From Chromobotia macracanthus (taxonomy: Eukaryota > Chordata > Actinopteri > Cypriniformes > Botiidae): DNA of 64,000 bases. This document shows, in pieces, positions 1 to 14,889 of the stretch. The notes beneath the pieces were generated by a model that was not told where the DNA came from, searched no databases, and was given only the letters and a program-made list of their open reading frames with translations. The stretch lies in the NCBI GenBank assembly GCA_036877525.1, contig JAZGTH010000013.1, positions 10,714,001 through 10,778,000 on the forward strand, written 5' to 3'. Both the position numbers and the translations under genes were made by a program. How positions within the stretch are numbered: the first letter of the stretch is position 1; every line of letters begins with the position of its first letter.

Positions 1-2641
<2,641 letters not shown>

Positions 2642-2654
2642 TAAACCCTGCCTG

Positions 2655-3320
2655 TTTGGATTTGCCCCTGGCTTTGTTTAAGTCTATATCCCCAAGGTGC
2701 CCCCAAGGTGCCTGGTGCCAGACTATATCCCCAAGATATGAGATATAAGATGCCTGCTGCGGCTGGTCACCCGGTGGTACTTCAAGGCTTCTGTCCTCCG
2801 CTGGAGTCGCTGGAGCAGAAAAGGCTTCACTTACTGTGTCGAGTTAGAGCTTTGAGGATCTATGTCCACCACATAGGCCAGTGGCATAAGACCTCTCAGT
2901 CTGTTTTAGTGGCTGCAACTGAGCTAATGCAATCACAAAACAGTGCTTATCTCACTGGATCACAGATGCTATTACCCTGGCCTACGAGGCCTGTGACTTA
3001 GTCACCTTTGGGCATAAGAGCCCATTCTACCAGGGGTGTAACATCATCTAAAGCCCTGTCTAGGGTAGCATCTCTAAGTGATGTTAGTGCTGCAGCAGGC
3101 TGGTCCTCCCCGCACATATTTATTATAGTTTACAGCTTAGACCTGAATTTAACTCCAGGCACTTAAGTACTCCTTGGTTAACAAGGAGTACGGTCTGCTC
3201 CTGATGTTTTGGTGCCAATGTTTCACAGCATCTAGGGGCAGGTCAGGTCTTCCCTCACTGTGGCGTAGTGGGCATTAACGTTCCCTATCGTGTCAAGCCT
3301 GATGCAGCATCGACAACACA
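2655..3320 (+). pseudogene. DIRS-like retrotransposon, tyrosine recombinase C-terminal part
   Basis: This is the 3' coding end of a DIRS-type retrotransposon, whose tyrosine recombinase integrates the element instead of a DDE integrase. Frame-shifted pieces read in order: RLHLLCRVRALRIYV near 2820-2870, then KQCLSHWITDAITLAYEA near 2940-2992, then IRAHSTRG near 3012-3040, then SAAAGWSSPHIF near 3085-3125, followed by VYSLDL. The HSTR box supplies the conserved His and Arg, and the Y of VYSL fits the catalytic tyrosine. Stops and frame changes make it non-functional. The segment 3236-3316 resembles the end of such elements. The left part is lost in the C-rich block, so the element is cut by that block rather than by a visible junction. 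Confidence 0.8.
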
Positions 3321-6043
3321 AACAAAACAGGAAAACCCAATATGTGTAATATGGAGAAAATGGTACCATGGGTATCTGGTAGATAAATCAAATAACATTT
3401 TCCAATGTCAAAATTCAACAGTCTGCAGATAAATAGGGAATAAAGGCCATTACAACTCCATTCTCAAGAAAGATAGAAACCTGATCAAAAGTAAACATAG
3501 AGGTTTTCATTTCATTATCAGCAGCATTGGTTGGCTCACTGCTTACCAGAAAATCGCAATATTTTATATAACAGTAAGTAACAATCTTACATACTGCAAG
3601 GCTTCTAAGCATGGAATCAATAATAACTTTTAAAGGTGGACCTCTGGATAAAATAAAAATATCTGTGGTTGGAATTAATAGAAACCAGACAACTCTATAT
3701 GAGAGATTAGACAGTTCTGGTTCTCTGTGAATACACTAAAGTATCTACAATAATTTTTAATAATTATAATTTTGTTTATTGATAAACAGATACATGCATA
3801 TATTTTACAGTATAGTAAAACAATCCATTACCTAGATACTGCATATTTTCTTTCCTTTTCAATCAACAATCACATTACATTACACAATGAAAATGCAAAA
3901 AAGCACTAGCTGCTAACACTATTGCCAGCTTACTTGGTAGATGACAGGCCTATTAGTCAATAGATGCTTTCCATTGCCAACACCACTATTTTAGAGAAAA
4001 ACATCAAAAGAAAAAGAGTTAAAGTTTTTGACACTACTAAAAATGTACCTTAAAAAACTAATCACCTTACTGTGTGACAAATTGGTTAATGACTCAAAGT
4101 GTTGTAGTTTTCTCATTACAGTATGCTTAAAATGTCATCAGTATTGGGTTTAACAGCATTTTGTCATTAAAACTTTCTTTTTACATGAGAGTACTGTTTC
4201 ATCCAGTAAACTGAAAGTTGAAGAACTACTGTACAGTGCTCTGAAGTCATGCACGAACAAGTACACATTCTGCCAGCAGAGGGCACACTTAGTTTAATTT
4301 TTGCTTCCACAGAATTCATAATCCTTTCATATCTTACTAACATGACAAGAACCAAGACAGTGTTGCAATCCATGACAAATAAGCCACTTGTTCTGTTGAA
4401 AACAGAATGATAATCACTAACAAACCACTGAATACCCAGAAAACCCCCTCACTTTTCTTTTTTAGATTCCCAAGACGTCAAAGAAAATGTGTTCCAGTTT
4501 AGGCTGTTGACAGTTTTGATTTTTCAAAATATGAAGCCATCTGCCTCACAGCAAAATAAGATGAAAACTTCAAGAAGTTTAGAAACAGTAACACCCCCAT
4601 GCTCTCAGTGCTCCAGTTTCGACGTGTTCATATCCAGTGGGTGCAACGTTGTGTGACTATTTCAAATGGGTGTACTAAAATGCTAAGAAAGAAGAGAAAA
4701 ACTTTGAATTCTGGTTGTTTTCTTCCCTCAGTTGCTTCTTCATGAGCAATGAACTAAGTATATTTTATGTGGGTCAGGATGCTGGCTATTGAAACTGCAG
4801 TGGTGTTGTTAAACTTTTAAACTTGGTAAGACAAAGCCCCAGAGGTGTTTCCAAAAAACAGTGGGACAACAAAATAAGAAATATAGTCAACATAAATATT
4901 AAGACTATAATTCAGACTCTGATGATGAGTATAATTAGGGTAGAAATGGTTGGGAGTTATACGTAGACTAACATTTGTTTGAAATATCTGCTTTGAATAC
5001 GTACCACGACTAAATGATGGTAAACAATGGTAACCTGTAAACCAACTGTTAGAAGAGGAACAGAAATAAAAAGGCGACTAAAAAGTACCTGACTCTTATA
5101 TGGATGTCTTAATGCAGTGAGCCTGTGTTTCATCTATGACATATTCAGACTAGATGGATTTGGTTCCAGAAGAGTGCAGATTCAAATTACTTGTACAATT
5201 CAAGTCATAGGTAGGATCAAGTCACCAAGGCACTTAGTTTAACTCCACATATTTTGGGGGGTAATTAGGCAGCAGTATCAACTTTTCTGTTGTATAAGAA
5301 ATAACCCTAATTACATTAGATTTCCTTCCAAATTTCTTATGAATTTCCATTTTAAGTTATTTACACTCACAATTATGTATGTTTAATGTAACATTTGTAT
5401 CATACATTTTAATTGTTATTTAGTAATTTTCTAAGCAAGGCTATGCATATAGTTTATTGGACATATTTAAGGTCATGTATACCTGCACAGTTTTATTTTT
5501 TATTTGAAGCAATGTATGGACATCATTAAACAATACTGTTTATGAATATTATATTTTCCACATGAGGGCATGGACATTGAACATTCTGTCTTCCATTACC
5601 TTATTTAACATTTCCAATTTCCATTCAACTTATGTAACATTCATCTTTATAATTGTCTTAAATGACATTTAACTGGTTAGACTTCAAAAAGAACAATCTC
5701 AACAGGGAGCTTTCAGAGTGGAACCTACTAGGTGCAGTAAAACAGAACAAAACAAAACCTCATAGAAACAGATAAGGGTGACCTTGTGATAAAAAATGTA
5801 TCTTTCAAGCTCACATACATTGTCTTATTACTAAGTCTAGGTAGACAACGAACGTGACACTATCCATTTTCCAGTGGTGCTGAACCTCTTGACAATGCTC
5901 AAAAAACAATTATGTCCACCATTTTCATACAAAAAATGGTACAAAGGGAGTGTGAGAGAGATAAAACACTGCTTGTATGAGTTCATTTAATGCGCATGTC
6001 TTTAACGAACCTTCAACATGTTATTTTAAAATTAACATCTTAC
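3321..6043. other. AT-rich non-coding stretch
   Basis: I see no convincing gene or recognisable repeat here. The short open frames at 3415-3612 and 4167-4373 (minus) have no protein-like composition or splice context. If the exon at 6044-6111 is real, this stretch would be its downstream intron, because transcription there runs toward lower coordinates. Confidence 0.5.
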
Positions 6044-6111
6044 CTTTTCCCCTTTGGTCGAACCCCTCCGATAATTACCTGCTCCAGCCGAGTTCATCCT
6101 TTACTGTATGT
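6044..6111 (-). CDS. candidate first coding exon of an unidentified host gene (partial)
   Basis: On the minus strand a strong acceptor (polypyrimidine tract then TTTCCTCAG) ends at 6112, and a consensus donor AAAAG|GTAAG follows 6044. Between them an ATG at 6097 opens 18 codons, MNSAGAGNYRRGSTKGEK, ending in phase 0 at the donor. The exon lies about 300 bases downstream of a CG-richer segment with its own donor, so the arrangement looks like a non-coding exon 1 plus a coding exon 2. I do not recognise the protein, and no later exon is visible between here and the C-rich block. It could be a chance combination. The support is splice-site quality and context, not homology. Confidence 0.4.
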
Positions 6112-6349
6112 CTGAGGAAAGAAAATTGCAAGTTACTCCATAAACATCAGTTTTAACAGTATATTCCAGCTGAAGGTAGGGAATCCACATTCATACCAGA
6201 AGTGTTGTTTTCTGAAGAAGTAGAAGCAAAATGTATATCACGTCGAGTTGCTGAAGTCAGACCGTACTTTCCCACGTGGATCTTTGCGGTGAGATATTCA
6301 GGTGACAGCATCTTATCCACGGTTAAACAGTTTTCCTCTGGCGGGAAGT

Positions 6350-6560
6350 AACTCTCCCTCAAACCCGCACCGCTTGGTGACCCCCTGCCTCACGCGCGGT
6401 GATGACGTACCTGCGAGAGTTCCGTCAGGAAAGACAGCGCGGATTGGGAACATAATTTCCCGCTGATACGCTAGAGCATCAGCCTTCTCGCACCGCCTAC
6501 CGCAGATAACCAATTCTTTAGCGTACAAAACGAGCCTTCAAGAACCTTTGCATCGATGAA
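6350..6560 (-). promoter_or_regulatory. candidate promoter and non-coding exon 1
   Basis: This segment is clearly richer in CG dinucleotides than the AT-rich DNA on both sides. On the minus strand it contains CTCGCAG|GTACGT, a good donor with the exon ending at 6411, and an ATTGG (inverted CCAAT) box near 6510. Together with the acceptor and ATG exon at 6044-6111 it fits a small promoter and first exon transcribed leftward. The short frames 6153-6362 and 6313-6528 look like by-products of the GC content. Confidence 0.4.
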
Positions 6561-7679
6561 ATGCTTCAGCTTTTGCCTGTTTGAGGACAGTATAAACACA
6601 CATACACATATTATATATAATACTTCACTAAATGTGTTTCCCACAATTTAAAAATAATTAATCTAAAGGTTTCTGCTAAAATGCTTTTGCTGTCGAATAT
6701 AATTGCAGCTATATCATTTAAGGCCGTTTCTCATATCAATAGAAGAATCAAAATGCAATTACAACGAATATAACTGAGAGTGAGATATTCAGAATCAGTT
6801 CAGAGACACATTTTGTTGTCAATCAGGTTTTGTGTTTTACACTAAACAAATAATTTATTATTGTACTATTACTGTATTATTGTTCTATGGTCCGTCAATT
6901 AGGTGTGTATTGCTTATGTTTTCTGTCTTGCTAAACATTGTATACAACACTATAAATTATAAATTTGTTAATATTATTTAGCACAAAATAAAAATTGTGC
7001 AGATTTGTTTACAGTGAACAGCAGAAAGCTTTTTGTTTCACCGTGTAGTTCTGCACTAAATACTACAGGAAAAGTAAATTAGTCTTCTCTGGTCCTTGTA
7101 CAAAATAGAAGCCAAACTATAGATTCTATCCTATAGAAAGGGCACAACAGCCTTTGTTCTCCCATTAATAGTTTCTCTTCAGTATAATTAGAAGGACAAA
7201 AGCAATTTTCCATTGAATCTGTTTATTGTGTGCAGGAAAAGTAAATTAGAGAGACACAGTAGGAGGTGGAGGTTGGTAGGGGGTTGTAAGCTCTCCTGTA
7301 TGTAGGGCAATTTTTTTTCTGGCTTCGTTTACTTAAAAAGTGACAAGAGAGGAATCTATTGTGATCAACAATTAAGTATAGGGTAATTATAGCTAATGTA
7401 GATTAGCTTGTTCCAAGTGATCTTACAATGTTTGTGTACAAAGTGTATGGGAAATGCAACCCTTGCCTAGAAACTAAACATACCACAACCATCACCGTCT
7501 GTTACATTCTGACACAGCGCATATATTGCTTTCTCCTTGTAAGTGAACAGAATATTTATCATACTGAGATACGTTGTTTATCATTACACTGCTCACTAAT
7601 TAAGCATATCATAACCAGATAGAAGTGTGAAACATTCTAAATCAAAAGTCTGGTGCAGCTTACATTGTCATGGATGTGT
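6561..7679. other. AT-rich non-coding stretch
   Basis: I see no gene, RNA or recognisable repeat. The plus-strand frame 7428-7622 has no protein-like features. Confidence 0.5.
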
Positions 7680-7935
7680 ATACTTATCCAGGAAGGCACA
7701 CAAAGAAGGTAATGTAAAAAGGTACTTTAATAGTTAAACTCAGGAACAATAAAAACACAATAGCATACACAAAACCAAAGACAAGAACTGACCCAGGAAA
7801 TGAACAAAACAAGGAGTATATACTGACACGTGAAGGTAATCAGAAACCAAAACAATGACGGATGGGCTAATAAAGACTAACAATAACTAATTAACAAGAT
7901 GATTAACTCATTAACACAATATGAGGGACACAACA
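7660..7935 (-). mobile_element. LTR-like segment
   Basis: Read on the minus strand the segment starts TGTTGTGTCCC at 7935. It has a TATA-like AGTATATACTCC near 7820 and an ATTAAAG polyadenylation-type signal near 7725, the usual layout of a fish LTR. The left end is not defined and I found no target duplication. The adjoining 7936-8220 is more GC-rich and could be the element's internal end or unrelated DNA. I cannot assign a family. Confidence 0.35.
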
Positions 7936-8220
7936 TATTAAACCTCTTCTGGAATTGCATCCATCTACCGTTACTCCTGCTGTTTTGCCTTGAGGCATTA
8001 GAGGTGCCATAATAAAGGGTAGGGATGAGGCATACCAGAGACTGGACGCATTCTTATTAGGACCCGGCGCATCTCGAGTGATCTGCAGACTTCCCTAAAG
8101 CTGAGCCGAGCTGGATGATAAGCGTGCCGTGAAGCCATGGAGGTATGAGCCAATTGACGTCTCCCTCGTACCTTTCTTGCTCCCTTCTTTTTTTAGTACT
8201 GCCTCCATTGTCTCTCTCTC
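7936..8220. other. unclassified moderately GC-rich segment
   Basis: This lies directly next to the LTR-like sequence. It has no open frame of note and no recognised protein similarity. Confidence 0.35.
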
Positions 8221-8241
8221 ACATATTATTCTGAATAACAT

Positions 8242-8293
8242 AATTTCCAGTTACAGTATATATTACATGTAATATATACTATAACTGGAAATT
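8242..8293. repeat. 52-nt near-perfect palindrome
   Basis: The arms start AATTTCCAGTTA and end TAACTGGAAATT around a central ACATGT. Over 26 base pairs there is a single mismatch (C opposite A). It may be a very short MITE or a palindrome arising from an excision event. It is flanked by TA-rich DNA. Confidence 0.75.
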
Positions 8294-8309
8294 GTTAAAT
8301 TAAGCAAAA

Positions 8310-8490
8310 TAAAAGTTCCTAGGTTCTTTGTCATGTTTATGGACCATACAGCATCTACATAACCTTTATGTTCTACAGACTACAAAATGTTTTTATAACA
8401 GAACCTTTGACTGAAAGGTTCTTTGGGGAACCAAAGATGGTTTGCCATGAAGAACTCTTTTTAGCACTTTTATTTTAAGAGTGTATATGA
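8310..8490 (+). repeat. MITE-like teleost repeat (GGTTCTTTGGGGAACC type)
   Basis: The segment contains AAAGGTTCTTTGGGGAACC, which includes an imperfect inverted core, followed by GAAGAACTC and TTTTATTTTAAGAGTGT. This wording is typical of short non-autonomous DNA-transposon copies common in fish genomes. I cannot see the terminal repeats clearly, so the class is not fixed. Confidence 0.45.
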
Positions 8491-9299
8491 AACATACTTG
8501 GGAGGTCCTTCATTAGCATTCATCCTGTCTAATTAGAAGGGCTTGTGTGCTACAGTTTCAGCATGCTACAGCTTGTCAGAGTCTGATATTGTGGTTGAAA
8601 GTATGCATCTCATATCTGCTATTATACAACTTGGATCAGAATTTGATCTTGAAGCAAGTGTATGAACTGAATCTTGTTTACATAAAGTGATAGCAAATTA
8701 CACCAGTTACAGAGCTCTTGCATTGACTCTTCAGTGTTCATCAAACCAAACTTCCTCCAGGGATGCCCCATATAAAAAAAACCTATACAATTCAGTAACA
8801 TACATCTTCCTTACTTAAATCGGCCAGAATTACCTTCTGTGTTTCATGCAAGTCCAATACATGTCCTATGCAAAATCAGACGGACTATGGTCACTTTTAT
8901 ATTTATATTGTAGGGGATTTTTGGGTCATATATGAATAATGCATAAAACCTTATATGAGTTTTACATGACGACAGTATGCAAAGGTTTATGGTATTAGTA
9001 AAAAATAAAGGAAATTACTGATATTCATATACAAATCATTTAGTTCTTATACTGAATCATATGCTAGTCTAATTGAAGTCATATAGGATTTATTTACATT
9101 TTGTGCCATTTGTTAATATGCATTTCATACAATTTCATATTGTTTTAATATGGAAATTGTGTGCCTGCTATTTGAGCTTTATATGTTTCCACCTAATTGT
9201 GGCCCTGAACAAGACACTTAGCATAAACTTACTCCCAGTGGATCACTTTGGATATAATATTAATAACACTCCATAGTGCTGCAATATAATATGGATCAA
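8491..9299. other. AT-rich non-coding stretch
   Basis: Nothing recognisable. The frame 9073-9276 (plus) is hydrophobic by AT composition and has no support. Confidence 0.5.
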
Positions 9300-9314
9300 A
9301 GATATTCAATCTAC

Positions 9315-9640
9315 ATAATTTTCTGAACTGATTTAAAACTTACTACAGATAGCATCCACTTTCATTTTGTCAAGAGCCTGACGTTGTGGCCCAGAATCCC
9401 TGGATGTTCCTCAAAGATTGCTCACAAGGAGCACATCAATTGGGAACACTGCTGTCAGGAGTGTCATTTTTCATTTTCCTCCTCCATTTCTTTCAGCTTC
9501 TTCTGAGTCTTTGTCAAGGTTGTAGCTTGATATTTATAAACAATGTTTTGGGCAACATTTCTCTATGGTTTGGGAATCACTGTCCTTCTTTCTTTGGTTC
9601 TGTCAAGGAACACGAAACAAGCGTAGGATTTCTTGACCTA
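9315..9640 (-). pseudogene. possible decayed coding fragment, unidentified
   Basis: On the minus strand several adjoining frame pieces look protein-like: a 32-codon run containing TKTQKKLKEMEEENEK (charged, coiled-coil-like) near 9450-9550, then in another frame GPQRQALDKMKVDAICSK near 9330-9400. The pieces are separated by stops and frame changes, as in an old processed pseudogene or a dead exon. I do not recognise the parent gene. The plus-strand frame 9386-9679 over the same DNA is hydrophobic only because it is the reverse complement of lysine and glutamate codons. Confidence 0.25.
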
Positions 9641-9679
9641 ACACGAATCCAAAGGAAAAGAAATTCCATGAAGGTCTAG

Positions 9680-10138
9680 AGTTCTCAATGTACTTGTAAT
9701 ATATGAAGAACTCTTTACTGAGAATTGACCAAACATCAATGGAGAAATCCATTAATTTTTCAAAAACATTCATTTAAGCTAGAGTGGTATATCCAGTTAC
9801 CAGCTATGTTTGTTTATTTGGGATTGATTGCCATATCAGCTTCAATGGCTATATCATGGCAAAAACAGATACAATTTTAAAAAGTTTATAAATAACATTT
9901 CTATAATACAAAAACTAATAACAATAAAAAGACATCAATAACAATAATATATAAGTGTAAGATACAAAATCTAAAAAAGTCTTTTAAATTTACTTTTGAT
10001 AAAAACTATAATTTTTAATGGATCCACAAAAATAAGTCTTTCAAAGTTCCTCCAGATAAAAAGCGTTGTCTCATAACATTAAAAATAGGGCATTTCAAAA
10101 ATAGTGGAATTTACATTTAAGATTGTATTACAATACTT
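9680..10138. other. AT-rich non-coding stretch
   Basis: I see nothing beyond AT-rich text. Confidence 0.5.
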
Positions 10139-10383
10139 GTCAGGGTCGGGGGGAAAGAACCCAGGCGCAGACAGCATTTGAACAGGAAAAAAAACAACTT
10201 TATTAATGAAAACCAAAACAATAACCCACGAGGGGCAAAACGAGAACAAAAACAAGCTATAACCAGAACAAAGGAAGACTCCAAAAAAACCGGAGCGAAA
10301 GTGAAACTAATAACCAAGAAAATCACTGAAAAAAACCACTCACGGCACAAGAACACAGCTGGACTTGACAGGACTCTAAACGA
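10139..10383 (-). mobile_element. truncated LTR (Gypsy-type)
   Basis: The segment begins TGTCAGGGTCGGGGG and contains AACCCAGGCGCAGACAG, then CTTTATTAATG. On the minus strand the last gives an AATAAAG polyadenylation signal close to the LTR 3' end. It fades into AT-rich DNA near 10383 without a CA-type other end, so it is truncated. The overlapping frames on both strands (10117-10356, 10178-10432) are not genes. Confidence 0.5.
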
Positions 10384-10569
10384 AATATATATATATTACT
10401 TAGATAAATTACTTTATCATTTCTTGAGTTAAAAGAATAAATAGATTTTCTTCCTGATTTTAAAAAGTTTGTTATTGGTAACAATTGAAAGGATTCTAAT
10501 TCTAATTTATTGGTTTGCAACAACATGGAATGCAATGAATAAGGTGATTATCAAGCCCTTGCAAATGTA
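10384..10569. other. short AT-rich spacer
   Basis: This AT-rich sequence lies between the truncated LTR and the CACTA remnant. Nothing is recognised. Confidence 0.4.
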
Positions 10570-11990
10570 AATAATGGCCCTGGTGGTCCAGGTCAATCTA
10601 CCACTGAGGACAGGTCATCCTATATCCAAAGAAAAACAGGTAAACATGACCTATTTCTATTTTTGTTATATTTCTATATGTTTCGATTGCTATATTTGCT
10701 ATTGATAGTTCAAATTATTTATCATTAAAAGTCTTTTTAGGATGACAGCCCTAAGTCATATGCACCAGAGACTGCAGGAGATGGGACTTCATCAGAAATG
10801 CAGGTAAATAAGAAATTTATGCCAGACTACGTGTAAATAATCAGAGGAATCAAAGTAATCAGGAATGTTTTATGTAATTTAGGTTTACATTGTGCTTTAC
10901 TTACATTGTTATGTAGTGGGGATGCTGCAAGCATCCCACGTAGCAAGTACATGCTAGAGAATGTGTTTAAACATTTTGTAAACAAATCAGAATACCATCA
11001 TTATTGTGGTGTTTGCAGCTCTTACATTGGCCTTTCAGTGTTTAAGGACAGTAAATTAAAATGTCAGATTTGCTCAACAACACAAACTATGAGACAAAGT
11101 TTAGAGTTGGGCCAATTCTTAATTTACATACCTTTGAGGGATCAACTTAAAGCTATTGGAGAATGAACCAACAGTTATAGAAAGAAAGTGATTCTTTCTT
11201 TTCCCTCTCATTCAATTGTGATGGAGTACCTGTGTCATCCAAAATTCAGCTCTTTTAATGAAGTACCCCAAGAGGAAAGAGATAAAAATGTCATACTATT
11301 TGCCTTGTGGTTTTTGTCATCTAAACCAATGATGACTAGATTCCTCAAACCTTTTGTGGAGGAATGCAAACGTCTTGGACAAACGGGACTTCAGTGGCAG
11401 GATCCAGTAGATCACTCAATCAAAACCATAAAGGTCTATGCATTATTTGCTATATGTGATATTGTTGCACGACCTTGCAAAATTTCAAACAGTTTAATGG
11501 AGAGTACGGTTGTGGGCACTGTCTTCATCCAGGTGTTCAAGTGAGAAAAGGCAATGGGACTGTGCAGTGGGAGTGTATCCTTGTTTGGAGGAGATGCCAG
11601 AACTTAGAGATCATAACACAACTGTGCAGATCACAGAATGGTGAGATTGCCAAAAATAATGAACAGAGCATTTTGGGTATAAAAGGGCCATCTCCAGTTG
11701 TGGACTTGCCCCATTTTGACCTGATCAATGGCTGATTACATGCATTGCGTTACTGGGGGTTTGCCAGCAAATTGCCACTTTATGGTTTGATTCCAAAAGC
11801 TACAGTCAACCATGGTATATTGGTTTGAACACTGCAAGAGTGGTTGGAAATCTTTCAGCTATCAAGCCTCCAAGCATTTTTCCCATGGTCTATTGTTGAG
11901 AGTAGGTTTTGGAAAGCTCACAAATGGCAGAACTAGCTTTTATATTACAGTTTGCCAGTCCTGAAGGGGATACTTCCAAACAAGTATCTT
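10570..11990 (+). pseudogene. EnSpm/CACTA-type transposase remnant
   Basis: Split pieces of a large transposase of the EnSpm/CACTA (Tnp2-like) type seen in fish. Small exon-like pieces at 10575-10640 and 10741-10803 both end in donor-like GTAAA. A cysteine cluster YHHYCGVCSSYIG...KCQIC follows at 10990-11080, then frame 11188-11544, then NGEYGCGHCLHPG near 11497-11540, then IKGPSPVVDLPHFD near 11680-11722. Just after that come DYMHCV and WYIG in shifted frames, and WKAHKWQN...YSLPVLKGILP near 11910-11975. Stops and frame changes throughout show it is dead. The C-terminal part is replaced by a GC-rich segment. Confidence 0.65.
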
Positions 11991-12750
11991 TGCCCCTGGG
12001 CTTTACTTCCTTAAAGGTTAGAGCTTTAGGGGGAGCTCTAGGGGGGTGGCAGAAGACCCACTGTAGGGTACTACTCTGCACACAGCCCAGGAGTCATAGT
12101 CCCAAAAATCAACAAGCCCGTTCTATGCTCGCCCGTGCCTCAGGAAGGCGAAGCTCTCATGGAGGACCCCTGTAGTGGAGGTGCAACTGCACACTGCCCG
12201 GAAGTTAGCATTTGGACAGGAGCCAACTGATCACTAGCTGCCACCGTCCAACACACTATTTCCTTGCCAGCCGGGAGGTAGAAGGCTGAGGACCCTATTA
12301 CTTTCATCGCCCCTCTCCACCACAGAGGGAGGATGCCACTCTGCCAACCGTTTTTGATAAAAATCCCCATATCAATCGCCAAGAAGGCAGAACCCCTGAG
12401 AGCTCAGCAGTTGGGCTGAAATAGCATCAGGGGACCCCGCCCTCGAGGCGCTCTCCTGGCCAGGAGAGTCTCTTGACTCACTATTCAAGGTGGGCCGAAA
12501 CGGCTCTAGCCCTTGAACCGCAGTCTCGACCGATACCAGAACTCCAGGTAATACAACAAGGAGGGCTGAAAAACATTGGCAGCAAGCACTTTCTCGAGGG
12601 GAGTAAAGGAATCGAAAAGAAGTTCGCCAGGGGTGGTTGGGCCCACAGCAAAACCAACCCTGAGAGCCAAAACACATGGTCTTTCCCTGATCTGTGGGGA
12701 CTTAGGACAGCCTGACTAGAGTGGTTCAAGGTGGGGCTCAAACTTTAAAC
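11991..12750. other. GC-rich unclassified segment after the CACTA remnant
   Basis: About 750 bases much richer in G and C than either side, joined directly to the transposase remnant. Frames on both strands are moderately long (minus 12372-12677 and 12481-12741; plus 12473-12715) but broken. The minus-strand reading contains the protein-like run TPGELLFDSFTPLEKVLAAN near 12580-12640. It could be the coding part of another retroelement. I cannot name it. Confidence 0.4.
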
Positions 12751-14889
12751 CCTTAAAGTCCCTTACAATATTCTGTTGGAACATATAAGAATCACAGGTG
12801 TTTTTAACAAAACTTTTTGTGGGGCATGGGAGTGTGTGCTTGTATATCACATCATTTCACGTACATTTGCATACAACATATTATTTTATGTACAAAAGAA
12901 GTTACATATTTTCAAAATAGATATACCTAATGGTTATGAAAATTAGGTTAAAACATTTTTAAAAACAGCAAAATATATAAAATAATAGCCTAAATAAAAT
13001 GCACTATAATGTAAGCATGCTAGATGAAAATGACACAGTCTATATGCTTCAAGTATTTTTTGCACATTGAAGGGCTGGTCCAGATGGCTTTATTTTTGTT
13101 GAGCTTACTGTATGGTGTTCACATGATGGGCAGGCAGGGATGACAAGAACTTCTCTCTTTGCAAGGTTGAGCTGAGTATAAAATAATTTCACCCAGCCCA
13201 AGATGTCAGGAAGGCAGGCAGAAATATATGCTGCTTCACAGGAAATGAATCACAAATTGCATCACAAATTAGGGCAGTAGGTTTTCTCTATACAAAGAAA
13301 AGAAAAACCAGTATATAAGAAAAATATGCAACTTGACTTTGTAGGCTTTACATTTTGTAGGGATCCAGGTGACATTTTAAGTCAGTGGTGTACCGCATTG
13401 TCTTGAAAGCACCAATACCCCACCCATAAACTGTGACATCATGCGCAAGTGTTTGTATAAAGGTTGAATAGTATGGCTGATTAAGACAAAGGCAAATTAC
13501 TCTAACTAACAAGCTTTAAAGTTAAATAAAATTAGACCTCAGTATATGACAAGTTGTGTTTAGATTTGTGTGTCCTATGTTCAGACATAATTAAATTCAA
13601 GTTCTGCTCAATCTAGATAACGATCACAAAGAAATTTATAGCTGTCGCGACACGGCAGCAATCAGGTAAAAAGTCAAGACATTCAGAGTGGGACCTTATT
13701 CTTTCAAAAGATGTTTTAAGGTGAGCTGGCCTGATGTTTCAGCATATAAAATTATTTAAATAACACATTAGTAATGTACATTTTAAAATGGTTTTCTTGT
13801 TGAATCCTAGAAATGAAAAGAAATGATTTACATAATTATCACACATCCCTATGTTTGGTATGTTTAGTTTAAAACAGGCAAACAGTTTAGCTGCTCAACC
13901 CTGACTGTGTGTCCTGGGTCAGATCTCATTACATGACTTGTTTCCATTAGATGCAGGGTGACAATTATAGCAATCTCCAAGAGAGGACAAACGACATATG
14001 ATCTGAGAGAGCACCTCAAACACAGAGGCTGTGTTTCCCAGACTGCATACATCCGTGTGTGTTTGTTTCTGATATGTGTGAGGCAGTCACTATATACAAA
14101 ACTACGGTGTTTTATATTCTGGAATTGACTTGCAACAATCGATTAACGGATATCTAAGAAATACCATATTTCTCACTTCCTGTTGTCAATAAGCCTCTGG
14201 AGAAGATCTTTAAAAGCATTATCATAACCTAACTCCATAAGTCCTAACTTCATCATTTTAGTCTCTTACTTCATGAAAGTGTGTAGTGAAAAACATGAAT
14301 GTTTCTCTACTTGAATAAACAAAATTAAATATAAGGGTTTCTTCAAAATGCAATGTACACCTAAATTGAATTGTATTGTCAAGCAATATCATGAGCTGTT
14401 TAACCAAACTGTAAAGTCAACATAAATCACCATTCACCCTTTTATTTCTGTTACATGACATTTTTCAGGATATTCATTAAAACTGGATATTCCATAATAC
14501 AAAAAATGTTGACACTTGACACAATGACGAGACAGATCTGACGACACAGATCTCTTTGTGCAAAGGAGTAACTTCCAGGACTCGAAATGAGGGGAGACGG
14601 GGAGGGATGGCATCCCCCTGCTGTGAAAAATGACAAAAAGCCTCCCCCTCTGTAAAACCACCATCTTCCCTTATCATCCACTTTAGATTATCAGTGTTGT
14701 GTATTATGTAAAATGTAAATATTAAAACTGTAAAAATACAAATATAATATTAAAATTCTCTACTTCTGATAACTATAACGAATGGTGATTGGCCAATCAG
14801 AAGTCAGTAAGAAGCATTTCCTTTTCAAAAAAATATGAAAGCAACTGGATATGATTGCTACAGCGCGTAGTGTTACTGCATCTTAAGAG
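12751..14889. other. non-coding stretch
   Basis: No gene or known repeat is recognised. Frames at 13864-14052 and 14434-14681 (minus) lack protein-like patterns. Confidence 0.45.

Noticed and set aside
9386..9679. 97-codon hydrophobic plus-strand frame resembling a membrane protein
   Set aside because: The hydrophobic run is the reverse complement of lysine/glutamate codons on the other strand. No splice or promoter context.
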